Numbered from the stretch's first letter, positions 46,246 to 54,249 are shown. The stretch is DNA of 64,000 nucleotides from Ensifer adhaerens (GCF_020035535.1 NZ_CP083351.1:248001-312000); one strand, 5' to 3'. Notes: generated by a model from the sequence alone, not told the origin. Program-made: numbers and translations.

Positions 46246-47621
46246 TGCCGGATTATCGCGTGCTTCCCTCGGTCGACCAGATGCTGACCTCGCCAGAGGG
46301 ACTGGCGCTGACGGAAGAACATGGCCGCCTTGCCGTCGTCACCGCCGTCCGCGCCGGGCTTGAGATCGCACGGGAGAAAATCCGTGCGGGCGAGGATGGG
46401 GCAACGCTTGCAGCCGACCTGCCGCGCCGCGTCGCCGAGGAGCTGGCGGCTGCCGCCCGCTCCGCCCTTCGCCCGCTCATAAACCTCACGGGCACCGTGC
46501 TGCACACCAATCTCGGCCGCGCCATCCTGGCCGAAGAAGCCGTCAGCGCCGCAACCGCCGCGATGGCCAACCCGCTGGCGCTGGAGTTCGACCTTGACGG
46601 CGGCGGGCGTGGTCAGCGCGACGACCATCTGCGCGGCTTGCTTCGCGAGCTGACCGGCGCCGAGGACGCCACCATCGTCAACAACAATGCCGCCGCCGTG
46701 CTGATTGCGCTCAATACGCTCGCCGACGGACGCGAGGCGATCGTCTCGCGCGGCGAATTGATCGAAATCGGCGGCGCCTTCCGCATGCCCGACATCATGG
46801 CCCGCGCCGGCGCCAGGCTGGTGGAGGTCGGCACCACCAACCGCACCCATCCGCGTGACTATGAGGGCGCGATCGGGCCTGAGACCGGCGTCATCCTCAA
46901 GGTCCATACCTCCAACTACCGGATCGAAGGGTTTACCGCCGAGGTGCCGGCGCCAAGACTGGCCGAGATTGCCCGCAAGGCCGGTGTGCCGCTCTTGAAC
47001 GACCTCGGCTCGGGCTCACTCATCGATCTCTCGATCTTCGGATTGCGACGCGAGCCCACGGTGGCGGAAGCCGTCGCCGAAGGCGCGGATCTCGTCACGT
47101 TTTCGGGCGACAAGCTCCTCGGCGGGCCCCAGGCGGGCCTCATCGTCGGCCGCCGCGATCTCATCGCCGCCATCAACCGCAACCCGCTGAAACGCGCCGT
47201 TCGCCTCGACAAGATCCGCATCGCCGCGCTTGAAGCGACGCTGAAGCTCTACCGCGATCCCGACCGGCTGAAGGAGCGGCTGCCGACGCTGCGCTTTCTT
47301 TCCCGGTCGCAGGCCGATATCGCCGCACAGGCGGCCCGTCTCGCTCCGGCAATCGATGCGCTGCTCAAGCCGCTCGGCTATTCGGCCGGCACCTGCACGT
47401 GCCAGAGCCAGGTCGGCTCCGGCGCCTTGCCAGTCGATACGATCCCGAGTGCCGGCCTGCGGCTGACAGGCAGCGGCGGCGACGCACCGGAACGGCTTTC
47501 GGCACGGCTTCGCGCCCTGCCGGTCCTGGTCGTTGGCCATATCCGCGATGGCGCGCTGGTCCTCGATTTGCGCTGTCTGGAAAGCGACGAGATGCTCATC
47601 GCGGCCCTGGTGGCACTATGA
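46245..47621 (+). CDS. selA: L-seryl-tRNA(Sec) selenium transferase
   Basis: 458 residues. PLP-fold enzyme converting Ser-tRNA-Sec to Sec-tRNA-Sec with selenophosphate. N-terminal [20 protein letters not shown], core [20 protein letters not shown], the cofactor Lys in [13 protein letters not shown] near residue 288, and C-terminal [18 protein letters not shown]. Length matches the family. Overlaps fdhE and selB. Confidence 0.96.
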   Translation: MPDYRVLPSVDQMLTSPEGLALTEEHGRLAVVTAVRAGLEIAREKIRAGEDGATLAADLPRRVAEELAAAARSALRPLINLTGTVLHTNLGRAILAEEAVSAATAAMANPLALEFDLDGGGRGQRDDHLRGLLRELTGAEDATIVNNNAAAVLIALNTLADGREAIVSRGELIEIGGAFRMPDIMARAGARLVEVGTTNRTHPRDYEGAIGPETGVILKVHTSNYRIEGFTAEVPAPRLAEIARKAGVPLLNDLGSGSLIDLSIFGLRREPTVAEAVAEGADLVTFSGDKLLGGPQAGLIVGRRDLIAAINRNPLKRAVRLDKIRIAALEATLKLYRDPDRLKERLPTLRFLSRSQADIAAQAARLAPAIDALLKPLGYSAGTCTCQSQVGSGALPVDTIPSAGLRLTGSGGDAPERLSARLRALPVLVVGHIRDGALVLDLRCLESDEMLIAALVAL

Positions 47622-49522
47622 TCGTCGGAACGGCAGGGCATATCGACCACGGCAAGACGGCGCTGGTGAAGGCTCTGACCGGCACGGATGCCGACCGCCT
47701 TGCCGAGGAGAAAGCCCGCGGCATCACCATCGACCTTGGTTTTGCCTATGCCGATCTCGGCGGCGGTACGGTCACCGGCTTCGTCGACGTGCCGGGTCAC
47801 GAACGGCTGATCCACACCATGCTTGCCGGCGCCGGCGGCATCGATTTCGCGTTGCTGGTGGTCGCCGCCGACGATGGAATGATGCCGCAGACGCGCGAAC
47901 ACCTCGCGATCCTCGACCTGCTCGATATTACCAGAGGTATCGTCGCGCTCACCAAGGCCGATCTCGCCGGGCCTGAGCGGCGCGCGGAGGTGACAGCCGA
48001 AATCCAAGCAACGCTTGCTGGCACCGGTTTGGCAATGGCACCGATCCTTGCCGTCTCCGCCCTTACCGGCGAGGGTATTGAGGCCCTGCGCGCCGGCCTC
48101 GCGGCCGCCGAGGCAGAAACAGCCGCCCGCAACGAAGCCGGCCTGCTGCGCTTTGCCGTCGATCGCAGTTTCACGCTTGCAGGCGCCGGCACGGTGGTGA
48201 CCGGCATGGTGCTCGGCGGCCGTGCGAAGCCCGACGATATGATCATCGTCAGCCCGACCGGGCTGACCGCCCGCATACGCGGCATCCATGCGCAGAACCG
48301 CAAGGCCGCAGAGGGGCTTGCCGGCCAACGTTGCGCGCTGAACCTTGCCGGCGAACGGGTGACGAAGGACGCGATCCGGCGCGGCGACGTGGTTCTCGCG
48401 CCGCCACTGCACGCCCCGACGGACCGGATCGACGCGGAGGTTCGCGTGCTGGCCTCGGAGGCGAAGTCGATCGGCTCCTGGTTTCCCGTTCGCCTGCACA
48501 GCCACGCGGCAGAAGTTGGTGCGCGGATCGTACCTCTTGCCGGCCCGCTCGGTCCCGGAACACAAGGCCTGGTACAGCTGGTCCTCGACCGTCCCATCGC
48601 CGCGACCATCGCCGACCGCTTCGTCCTGCGCGACACCTCGGCCAGCCGGACGATCGGCGGCGGCCGCTTTCTCGACCTGCGCCCGCCGGCGCGAAAGCGA
48701 GGCACGCCGGAGCGCCTGGCCTTGCTTGCCGCCTCTGGCAACGAGGACCCGGCGGTGGCGCTTTCCGCCCTGTCCGATCTCGCGCCGATCGATCTTGCGG
48801 GTTTCCTTCGCGACCGTGGCCTGGGCGAGGACGCCCTTTCCGGGCTCCTGAAGGCCGCCGGGGCGACGACCATCGGCGACCATGCGCTCTCGCGCGCAGC
48901 GGTGGACGGATTGCGGGCGAACCTGACAGACACCCTCGCAGCCTTCCACGCAGAAAACCCCGAGCTTGCCGGCATCGGTCGCGAGCGGCTACGGCTCCTT
49001 CTCAAACCGCGCCTGCCGACGACAAGCTTCCTCGCATTCCTCAAAGACGAAGCGGCTGCAGGTCAAATCGTGCTCGACGGCGCCTTCCTGCGCCTGCCGG
49101 GTCACGAGGTCCGACTGTCGCCGGCGGACGAAGACCTGTGGCAGCGGATCCATCCGCATCTCCTCGACGACAGCCGCTTCCGGCCACCGCGCGTGCGCGA
49201 TTTCACAGTCCTTCTCAATGCAGAGGAGCGCGACATAAGGCGCGTGATGAAACTCGCCCAGCGGCTCGGGCAGACCCACGAGATCGCGCACGACCATTTC
49301 TTCGCCCGCGCGGTCGTGGAGGAGATGGCAGCCATCGTGCTCGAGGTGGCAGCCCAGGCGGACGATGGCTGGTTCACCGCGCCCGACTTTCGCGACCGGG
49401 TGCACAATGGCCGCAAGGTCGCCATCGAAATCCTCGATTTCTACGACCGGCTCGGCCTGACCTTGCGCAGGGGAGATATGCGTCGCATAAATCCCCATCG
49501 CAGCGACCTATTTGCGCGCTGA
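47618..49522 (+). CDS. selB: Selenocysteine-specific elongation factor
   Basis: 634 residues. G domain motifs: [11 protein letters not shown] (G1) near 4-14, [10 protein letters not shown] (G3) near 57 and TKAD (G4) near 113. Domains II-III follow ([20 protein letters not shown]), then four winged helices from about 380 that bind the SECIS RNA, ending near [10 protein letters not shown]. Delivers Sec-tRNA-Sec to the ribosome at UGA. Overlaps selA by four bases and ends the fdo-sel operon. Confidence 0.96.
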   Translation: MIVGTAGHIDHGKTALVKALTGTDADRLAEEKARGITIDLGFAYADLGGGTVTGFVDVPGHERLIHTMLAGAGGIDFALLVVAADDGMMPQTREHLAILDLLDITRGIVALTKADLAGPERRAEVTAEIQATLAGTGLAMAPILAVSALTGEGIEALRAGLAAAEAETAARNEAGLLRFAVDRSFTLAGAGTVVTGMVLGGRAKPDDMIIVSPTGLTARIRGIHAQNRKAAEGLAGQRCALNLAGERVTKDAIRRGDVVLAPPLHAPTDRIDAEVRVLASEAKSIGSWFPVRLHSHAAEVGARIVPLAGPLGPGTQGLVQLVLDRPIAATIADRFVLRDTSASRTIGGGRFLDLRPPARKRGTPERLALLAASGNEDPAVALSALSDLAPIDLAGFLRDRGLGEDALSGLLKAAGATTIGDHALSRAAVDGLRANLTDTLAAFHAENPELAGIGRERLRLLLKPRLPTTSFLAFLKDEAAAGQIVLDGAFLRLPGHEVRLSPADEDLWQRIHPHLLDDSRFRPPRVRDFTVLLNAEERDIRRVMKLAQRLGQTHEIAHDHFFARAVVEEMAAIVLEVAAQADDGWFTAPDFRDRVHNGRKVAIEILDFYDRLGLTLRRGDMRRINPHRSDLFAR

Positions 49523-49780
49523 GGCCGGGTCTTGCCGCCTCGCGCGCAGTATCTCGCAATTGCCTTGGTTCGGCGTCGGCGGAGAGCCTTTGAAGGTGCG
49601 AGGCACCGAGCCGGCCCAATGCCAGCGGCCAGCCGTGGGGCCGCCGGTCTCCTTTCGGATGCGTCCGATGTTGCCGATACCGTCAAAGCCGAGCCAATTG
49701 AAATCCGTTGGTGGGTCGTGCGCGTCCAGTTCGTTCATGGCTTAGGATGTGATTGCGGTCCGGAGAAATTCAAGTCGGGC

Positions 49781-49805
49781 GGAACCTCTTTGCAAATCGC
49801 TGGTT
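49781..49805 (+). promoter_or_regulatory. Sigma-EcfG type promoter
   Basis: GGAAC, 16 bp, GGTT. Start predicted near 49812, the first base of a terminated RNA candidate. It is the first of the promoters packed into 49.8-53 kb. Confidence 0.65.
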
Positions 49806-49811
49806 CGTGGC

Positions 49812-49893
49812 CCGGGCTCTGAGGACTTGCCCAATCAGAGCCCTTCATGACGACGACACCTTGGCCCCGCCCTTCATTGGTCGGGGCCTTTTT
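49812..49893 (+). ncRNA. Candidate EcfG-driven small RNA
   Basis: About 82 nt. A 5' hairpin pairs GGGCTCTG with CAGAGCCC (49819-49848 region); the 3' end is an intrinsic terminator, GGCCCCG (49863-49869) with CGGGGCC (49882-49888) then TTTTT. No open frame with a ribosome site fits. A second promoter follows three bases after the terminator, giving a tandem arrangement. Confidence 0.55.
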
Positions 49894-49895
49894 CT

Positions 49896-49920
49896 GGAAC
49901 TATCTGGCTTCATTTTGGTT
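49896..49920 (+). promoter_or_regulatory. Sigma-EcfG type promoter, immediately after a terminator
   Basis: GGAAC, 16 bp, GGTT, three bases after the T-run of the preceding RNA. Serves the RNA at 49927-50045. Confidence 0.65.
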
Positions 49921-49926
49921 AATTAG

Positions 49927-50045
49927 ATGCCTCTGATCTACACCCCGCTTAATCAGAGGTTTCAGGCTCATCTAACGTCCATATGGATCGAGCCGTGTAT
50001 GGCAAAATGCCGAATGGCCTCGACGATCTGCCGAGGCCATTTTTC
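49927..50045 (+). ncRNA. Candidate EcfG-driven small RNA, second of a tandem pair
   Basis: About 119 nt with three hairpins in a row: CCTCTGAT with AATCAGAGG, GGCTC with GAGCC, and the terminator ATGGCCTCG with CGAGGCCAT followed by TTTT. No credible open frame. The sequence differs from the first RNA of the pair, so the two are not simple duplicates. Confidence 0.55.
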
Positions 50046-50142
50046 GCTAAAATCAGCGGCGCTACGCAAGAAACGCGCAACGTTTCCTGTGGACGGCAGT
50101 TGTGACGCGCCGTCGACCTTCCGTTACTAAGGGCCAACGGTC

Positions 50143-50183
50143 GGGCTCCTGTTCGAGCCTCCTCTGCTATCCAACAGGAGCCC
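50143..50183. other. Strong 11-bp hairpin with CCTCCTC loop
   Basis: GGGCTCCTGTT and its exact complement enclose a 19-nt loop containing CCTCCTC, as in alphaproteobacterial anti-SD RNAs. No EcfG promoter and no T-run lie next to it, so its transcription unit is unknown. Confidence 0.4.
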
Positions 50184-50365
50184 CTCGCGCGGCTGCGACC
50201 TCTCAGGCTCGCTTGTCGCCTTCGGATAAGGGGGTGGGAGTGCTTCGCCAAGAAAGTTGCCTTATCGCGAGGACGCCCTAAATACCGAACGCATTGTTGG
50301 GTGGTTTTAAGGGCGCGTCCCAACGACTGGAAGATAATTCGCGCCCCAAGGCAGGAGGTCGCGCG

Positions 50366-50758
50366 ATGAATTCCACGACCAATCCGAAGGCACTTCTCCC
50401 CCACGAAATGAATGAGGTTGATCGGATCTTCAATGAGATCCTTAGTGAGCAAGGGCTCCTACGCGGTTGTGAGGAAGCAGAAGCGATTGCGGCTCGCATA
50501 CTCGGCCACCACCAGCGAGGCGTTCGAGATGTCGAGACCATAAAGTTCGCGATTGGATTAAGCTTAAGGTCTGGCGCCAAGGAAATCGCAGGGGCGGCCC
50601 GCGAGGCGACGATTTCGATCATGAATGTTGGGGGCGGTCCAGAGAGTCAAATCAGTCCCGAAGTCCTCGAAATGCTTCAGCGCACCTTCGAGCGTGTGTC
50701 CATCTGGTGCAGGATCCCGCGATATGGAAAACGAGCCGCCGGCTCGCGCAATATCTGA
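50366..50758 (+). CDS. Hypothetical protein of the stress-RNA cluster
   Basis: 130 residues. ATG with AGGAGG eight bases upstream. The first 80 residues (LPHEMNEVDRIFNEILSEQG, CEEAEAIAARILGHHQRGVR) are helical and polar; the C-terminal 40 (FERVSIWCRIPRYGKRAAGS) are basic and look less protein-like, so the frame might be extended past the true end by a shift. No family recognised, no membrane segment. Confidence 0.55.
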   Translation: MNSTTNPKALLPHEMNEVDRIFNEILSEQGLLRGCEEAEAIAARILGHHQRGVRDVETIKFAIGLSLRSGAKEIAGAAREATISIMNVGGGPESQISPEVLEMLQRTFERVSIWCRIPRYGKRAAGSRNI

Positions 50759-50938
50759 CCGAGAGCTTTCGAATCGGAAGGTATGATGAAAAAGCGTTGT
50801 CGGAAATCGCGGTGTTGCTTGAGCAGCATCCTGACGATCGCTGTGAAATCTAGTGCCCCGTGCAAAGAGGCTCTCCCGCGGAGGGAAAGCGACCGGCTGC
50901 CGCGCCGCATTTTTTTGGCGCAAAAACACTCTTCCTCA

Positions 50939-50963
50939 GGAACGGACTTCGATCTGTCGCGTT
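50939..50963 (+). promoter_or_regulatory. Sigma-EcfG type promoter
   Basis: GGAAC, 16 bp, CGTT: exact consensus. The -10 ends only nine bases before the ATG at 50973. Confidence 0.7.
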
Positions 50964-50972
50964 TTGTTTCGC

Positions 50973-51167
50973 ATGGAAAATCTACGGCCGACACCCACAG
51001 CAGCCGTCCGGCAATATGCGGACATTTACAGCCTCGAAGAATTCGCAGTCGCCTACGATCTAAGCGCCACACGCGCGAACGACCTGTACCGGCGATTTGG
51101 CCCAACACGCGCGAAGCTCGACACGTTAATGGCGGCGCTTCATCACTTGGCGTCCTGGCGACCATAG
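50973..51167 (+). CDS. DUF3606-like small protein, probably leaderless
   Basis: 64 residues. The core YSLEEFAVAYDLSATRANDL followed by YRRFGPTRAKLDTLM resembles DUF3606 proteins (a short helix-turn-helix-like domain with a final RAKL-D element) found widely in alphaproteobacteria. No ribosome site precedes the ATG, and the EcfG start site should fall within about five bases of it, so the mRNA is expected to be leaderless. A longer frame upstream exists but would cross the promoter. Confidence 0.6.
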   Translation: MENLRPTPTAAVRQYADIYSLEEFAVAYDLSATRANDLYRRFGPTRAKLDTLMAALHHLASWRP

Positions 51168-51245
51168 GTCTTTCCGCAGGTCGATGTCGCGGGCGGCGCC
51201 GACGCCGGTTTTTCTCGTGCGAGGCTCACAAGGAGAAGGCACCCC

Positions 51246-51482
51246 ATGGGCAACGACGATGACGATACCTACACACCGGCAGAAGAGCGCAGCGGCGTAG
51301 GCAAAGCCGCACAGGTCGCGGCGGAAGCTGTAAAGACAGAGGTAAGTGCCGTGGTTGGAGCGGCAGCAGAACATCCGCACACCGTCTCCGCCGTGGGTGT
51401 ACTGTTAGGCGCTCTCGCCTTTACTATCGGCTACGTGGTGGGTCGAAATTCGGTCGACACGAGGCGAGGTTCTAGGTGGTGA
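51246..51482 (+). CDS. Small membrane stress protein, paralogue of 14970-15218
   Basis: 78 residues, AAGGAG before the ATG. An acidic start (MGNDDDDTYTPAEE), a helical segment (KAAQVAAEAVKTEVSAVVGA), one membrane helix (VGVLLGALAFTIGYVVG) and RNSVDTRRG. It shares HP-x-T, GALAFTIGYV and SVD with the 82-residue protein at 15218-14970. No EcfG promoter was found directly upstream; it may be read from the one at 50939. Confidence 0.75.
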   Translation: MGNDDDDTYTPAEERSGVGKAAQVAAEAVKTEVSAVVGAAAEHPHTVSAVGVLLGALAFTIGYVVGRNSVDTRRGSRW

Positions 51483-51545
51483 GCGGACGTGTGTGGCCGA
51501 CAGCCCTCTGTCGGATCCTGCACGAAGGCGCGCCCTAGCCTGAGA

Positions 51546-51569
51546 AAAGAAAAAAGGCCCTCCGGGGCC
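51546..51569 (-). terminator. Possible minus-strand intrinsic terminator
   Basis: On the minus strand a GGCCC/GGGCC hairpin is followed by TTTTTTC. No minus-strand gene is seen to the right within 600 bp other than the CsbD-like one, which ends at 52187, so its transcript could stop here. Confidence 0.4.
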
Positions 51570-51630
51570 AAGTTTTGTGGAGTTTAGGCGGTCGTTAACT
51601 GCCGGTTAGGCCGAAAGTTTCTCGCTTTTC

Positions 51631-51666
51631 GGCCCCATTTGTCGCCTTTTGGGGCCGCTGTTTTGC
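51631..51666 (+). terminator. Hairpin GGCCCCA/TGGGGCC, possible terminator
   Basis: Seven-base-pair stem (51631-51637 with 51650-51656), then GCTGTTTTG. The loop TTTGTCGCCTTT resembles the loop of the terminator at 53010-53037. Likely ends transcription from the 51246 gene before the next promoter. Confidence 0.45.
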
Positions 51667-51670
51667 CCAA

Positions 51671-51695
51671 GGAACCTCTGGCGCCCTCGCGCGTT
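51671..51695 (+). promoter_or_regulatory. Sigma-EcfG type promoter
   Basis: GGAAC, 16 bp, CGTT: exact consensus. The following terminated stretch has no open frame. Confidence 0.65.
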
Positions 51696-51701
51696 TACTG
51701 G

Positions 51702-51820
51702 CCGCCTACGATCTGCCCCCCGCGGATCTAGGCCGAGCTCCATCGATAGTCCCCGGAATGGAGCCGATTGGCTAGCCGTCCTCGGGCCTCGGTCTCCCCC
51801 GGCCGGGGCCGCTTCTTTCT
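51702..51820 (+). ncRNA. Candidate EcfG-driven small RNA with C-rich terminator loop
   Basis: About 118 nt. The terminator pairs GGCCTCGG (51785-51792) with CCGGGGCC (51803-51810; one G-U pair) around the loop TCTCCCCCGG and is followed by CTTCTTTCT. The C-rich loop could pair with G-rich ribosome sites. The next promoter begins at 51848. Confidence 0.45.
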
Positions 51821-51847
51821 AGGTGCTCTGATTTAGCACTCACTCAA

Positions 51848-51872
51848 GGAACACCTCTCGGCCCACCGCGTT
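51848..51872 (+). promoter_or_regulatory. Sigma-EcfG type promoter
   Basis: GGAAC, 16 bp, CGTT: exact consensus, 24 bp before the ATG at 51897. Confidence 0.7.
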
Positions 51873-51896
51873 GGAACTTCATAAGGAGTTCCGGTG

Positions 51897-52169
51897 ATGA
51901 TTTTGATTCCGCCCGATTTTGACTGCCGAGGAGGCGAAGGCTCTGATGCTTCTGGCCTGATCGCTTCCATCAAGTACGCCTTGGCTGCCGAGGCGCCGTT
52001 CGATACACAAGGCCTCTGCTTCAGGGCGCTTGGAAACTGTGTCGTAATCGAGGGTCAAGTTGCCGAGCCCGACGGCGACGAGTTCGTTCGACGCGTGGCT
52101 GAAGATATTGCAGGGCCCGACCGTGTTGTGGTGCGAGTTGGTTGTCCGCGGCGAGCCCCGCAGTCGTGA
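51897..52169 (+). CDS. BON-like small protein, predicted general-stress gene
   Basis: 90 residues. AAGGAG lies before the ATG at 51897 (a GTG at 51894 is also in frame). The core LCFRALGNCVVIEGQVAEPD followed by VRRVAEDIAGPDRVVVRVG fits the beta-alpha-beta pattern of BON domains, which bind phospholipid or anchor stress proteins in the periplasm, but there is no signal peptide, so this may be a cytoplasmic relative. A perfect EcfG promoter precedes it. Confidence 0.6.
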   Translation: MILIPPDFDCRGGEGSDASGLIASIKYALAAEAPFDTQGLCFRALGNCVVIEGQVAEPDGDEFVRRVAEDIAGPDRVVVRVGCPRRAPQS

Positions 52170-52186
52170 AAACGTGCCTACCAGGT

Positions 52187-52345
52187 CTATCGTGAGTACC
52201 AGTTATCAATATCTTTGCGAACCTGGTTTTTCTCCAGGCCGTACCGCTCTTGAATCTTCCCTTCGAGCTGATCACGTCGGCCGGCGATCTCATCGAAACT
52301 CTCGTCGGTTTGCTTCCAGTTACCTTTAACGCGATCTCAGTCCAT
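52187..52345 (-). pseudogene. CsbD-like stress gene with UGA at codon 3
   Basis: 53 codons on the minus strand. ATG at 52345 follows an ideal AAGGAGG. The product would be MD-UGA-DRVKGNWKQTDESFDE, then IAGRRDQLEGKIQERYG and VRKDIDNWYSR. CsbD proteins usually begin MxWxxxxGNWKQ, so the UGA stands where Trp is expected (TGG to TGA). The family's middle segment (about ten residues after NWKQ) is also missing. A GGAAC-N16-GATT promoter lies upstream. Expression would need readthrough or a correct base at codon 3. Nonsense mutation is the simplest reading. Confidence 0.7.
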
Positions 52346-52380
52346 AGTGACCTCCTTGCGCTCCTCTTGTATCTGCCCCA

Positions 52381-52405
52381 AATCCCCACGGCGGAGCTTA
52401 GTTCC
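52381..52405 (-). promoter_or_regulatory. Sigma-EcfG type promoter of the CsbD-like gene
   Basis: Minus strand GGAAC, 16 bp, GATT. The -35 is exact and the TT of the -10 is kept; the start would be about 30 nt before the ATG. Confidence 0.5.
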
Positions 52406-52450
52406 TGGACGGCCCTCGGACCTGGTCTACCTCGATTTTTTTCATTCTGG

Positions 52451-52475
52451 AGAACCTTTCATCCAGATCGGGGTT
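52451..52475 (+). promoter_or_regulatory. Near-consensus sigma-EcfG type promoter
   Basis: AGAAC, 16 bp, GGTT; one mismatch in the -35. It leads into the RNA at 52482, the relative of the one at 558 that has a perfect promoter. Confidence 0.5.
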
Positions 52476-52481
52476 TTAGGT

Positions 52482-52562
52482 CTTGCTGATGATCTCGGAT
52501 CCCTCCAGATCAAGGTGGAGGAGCCCCAAAGCCGTTTCTACTTTGCGATGGGGCTCTTCTTC
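52482..52562 (+). ncRNA. Candidate small RNA with anti-SD loop, relative of 558-630
   Basis: About 80 nt. GATC/GATC pairs around the loop CCTCCA; then GAGCCCCA (52521-52528) pairs with TGGGGCTC (52549-52556) before TTCTTC. It shares the 5' string ATCCCTCC(A/G)GATCAAGGT with the RNA at 558-630, 52 kb away, while the terminators differ, as expected of a diverged RNA pair with a conserved seed. Confidence 0.55.
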
Positions 52563-52614
52563 AAAGCCCTGCTTCTCGGGGATGCACCTCTGAGGTCGTC
52601 ACGGAGGAACACCA

Positions 52615-52881
52615 ATGCCCAAAAGCAAAAAGCGGGTGATGACCCGGAGTGAGGTTCCGGTTTTCGTGAACGAGGTGATCGAGGCAGGCTGCAACATTTG
52701 CGCCGTGGGTCACGACAGTTACGTGATCGGCGACATTGCAGACCAAGACAGGGCGAAAGACGAAATCGACAGAATAGCGGAGAAGTACGGCGACCGTGAC
52801 CCTTTGAAGTGGCAGATTGTCGCCTATCTCTGGTCGATCGGCCGATACATAGAGCTGGCGTCGGAAGCCACGCGGCACTGA
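52615..52881 (+). CDS. Small hypothetical protein (88 aa)
   Basis: CGGAGG nine bases before the ATG. Sequence: basic start (MPKSKKRVMTRSEVPVFVNE), then VIEAGCNICAVGHDSYVIGD and EIDRIAEKYGDRDPLKWQIV, ending in a helical IGRYIELASEA. Two Cys in GCNIC could bind metal but have no partners. Soluble, no signal. Located right after the RNA terminator, so either read through from it or from its own unseen promoter. Unknown family. Confidence 0.65.
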   Translation: MPKSKKRVMTRSEVPVFVNEVIEAGCNICAVGHDSYVIGDIADQDRAKDEIDRIAEKYGDRDPLKWQIVAYLWSIGRYIELASEATRH

Positions 52882-52926
52882 CAGGAGGCTGGTAAGGCGA
52901 AGGATGTGAAAATCAAAAGCCAGCAC

Positions 52927-52951
52927 GGAACCATTTGACGAGCGAGCGGTT
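52927..52951 (+). promoter_or_regulatory. Sigma-EcfG type promoter
   Basis: GGAAC, 16 bp, GGTT. Start near 52958. Confidence 0.65.
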
Positions 52952-52957
52952 AAAAAG

Positions 52958-53044
52958 TGGGGCTCCCGCGTTTCTCGTTTCCGCTAGGGTCCCCGCGCAC
53001 ATACCTTTCATGGCCCCTTGGTCGCCTTTGGGGCCATTTCTTTT
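52958..53044 (+). ncRNA. Candidate EcfG-driven small RNA
   Basis: About 87 nt. Starts with an A-run; GGGG and CCCC blocks (52969 and 52991 regions) can pair. The terminator is ATGGCCCC (53010-53017) with GGGGCCAT (53030-53037), then TTCTTTT. No open frame with a ribosome site. Confidence 0.55.
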
Positions 53045-53488
53045 AGCGCCGCAGGCAACTGCCCTCGCGCTGGCCCGCTTCGATCCGTTGCAGTATCTCC
53101 CGCAGACGCGGCTATCGACTGAAAGACTGTTTAGCGTGTTCTCCACAGCGCATCGAGGTGGCAGCCTCGGCCGCCTGCTTCTCGACGCCAGTTATGCGGA
53201 GCTCGTGGTTGTCGAGCCCCGTGTATGGGCGGCATAGTCATCGTCGGCGGCGTTGACGTTGTCGGCAATTTCATGGTCGCCGCGGGCGACGTTGCCAGGC
53301 CTTCAGCGGCGAAGTGAAATGCTCCTTGTCGAGATCAGAGGTTCGATAGGCGCCGGCACTGCAAATGCGCGATGATACGCGGCATTTACATCGGCTGGAG
53401 CCATTCCAGCGGTAGGCGATAGCTCATCTTGAAAATTCCTTTGAGTGGACCAGGTTGTGGGGGGCTCCGAAAACAACGGGAGGCAGCA
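53045..53488. other. No gene recognised
   Basis: Short frames only. The sequence is GC-rich and simple in places (GTCGTCGGCGGCGTTGACG) but not a defined repeat. Confidence 0.45.
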
Positions 53489-53728
53489 GTGGATCACTCC
53501 GACGGCTTTGAGATCCGGTGCCAAGCATGTGGCGCCCGAGAGCACCTGACGTTCTCAGAAATGGAGATGCGAGATCACGTTCAGTGCCGGGTCTACGGGA
53601 CAGTCCGTAACATGCGCAAGGAAGACATCCTGGAGACTTGCCGTGACGCAGTTAGGTTGACGGGCGGGGGCTATGAAGATTTCATGGGTGAGAATTCGCG
53701 TCCGCAAGGCAACCCTAAATTAACTTGA
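53489..53728 (+). CDS. Possible zinc-ribbon-like small protein
   Basis: 79 residues from GTG 53489, with GGGAGG upstream. FEIRCQACGAREHLTFSEME followed by HVQCRVYGTVRN suggests a zinc ribbon in which the second Cys pair has become C-x-x-G (CRVYG), losing one ligand. The gene ends 55 bp before a strong terminator. It may be a decaying copy of a larger family. Confidence in coding is moderate. Confidence 0.5.
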   Translation: MDHSDGFEIRCQACGAREHLTFSEMEMRDHVQCRVYGTVRNMRKEDILETCRDAVRLTGGGYEDFMGENSRPQGNPKLT

Positions 53729-53780
53729 TGGAATGCAATTTACGGTCGGTCGCCATTGTCCCTGCACTCACAACTGGCAC

Positions 53781-53816
53781 CCAAAACCGCAGCGCCCACC
53801 CACGGCTGCGGTTTTG
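53781..53816. terminator. Bidirectional intrinsic terminator
   Basis: Ten-base-pair stem AAAACCGCAG (53783-53792) with CTGCGGTTTT (53806-53815); A- and T-runs on both sides allow termination in either direction. Confidence 0.65.
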
Positions 53817-54063
53817 CCAATTGGTCAGTTCGCCGCCCAAAAAAAGTCCCTGCCGGTCCACCGGCAGAGGTTGGTTCGGTATGCCGGATCGCTTGAGAAG
53901 CGTTCGTAGCGCGCAAGCTCGAAAGACGATCCTGCAGAGAGAATAAGGTCGCAATACCTTGAAACAAGGCAACTCAATAGATGATGCCAGGGCGTTCCTG
54001 CCTCACGCACACGTTTCACGAAAGCGAAACTGCCTACGCTCAATTGAGTGACAGAGGCGAGTT

Positions 54064-54249
54064 ATGATCCCAGACGAGATTACCAGGAAAGCGTGGAGCC
54101 TTGCAGCCCGTCACCTTGCGCGCGGGCAACGCGACCCGACCAAGATGGTTGCTGAGGCTATTTCCCTGGAACGGCAACGATGTTTGGAAATCGCCACTGA
54201 ATGTTGCGGCGAAAACAGCGACGTCGCTCGGGAGATACGGGAACGGTGA
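54064..54249 (+). CDS. Small hypothetical protein (61 aa)
   Basis: MIPDEITRKAWSLAARHLAR at the start; the rest (KMVAEAISLERQRCLEIATE) is helical and acidic, with two Cys in ECCGEN. GAGGCGAG precedes the ATG. Short soluble proteins of this form are common beside phage or stress genes in rhizobia. No family can be named. Confidence 0.5.
   Translation: MIPDEITRKAWSLAARHLARGQRDPTKMVAEAISLERQRCLEIATECCGENSDVAREIRER

Noticed and set aside
52300-52345. Selenocysteine at the UGA of the CsbD-like gene
   Set aside because: No SECIS-like hairpin follows the UGA, the residue expected there is Trp, and no CsbD selenoprotein is known. A nonsense change is simpler.
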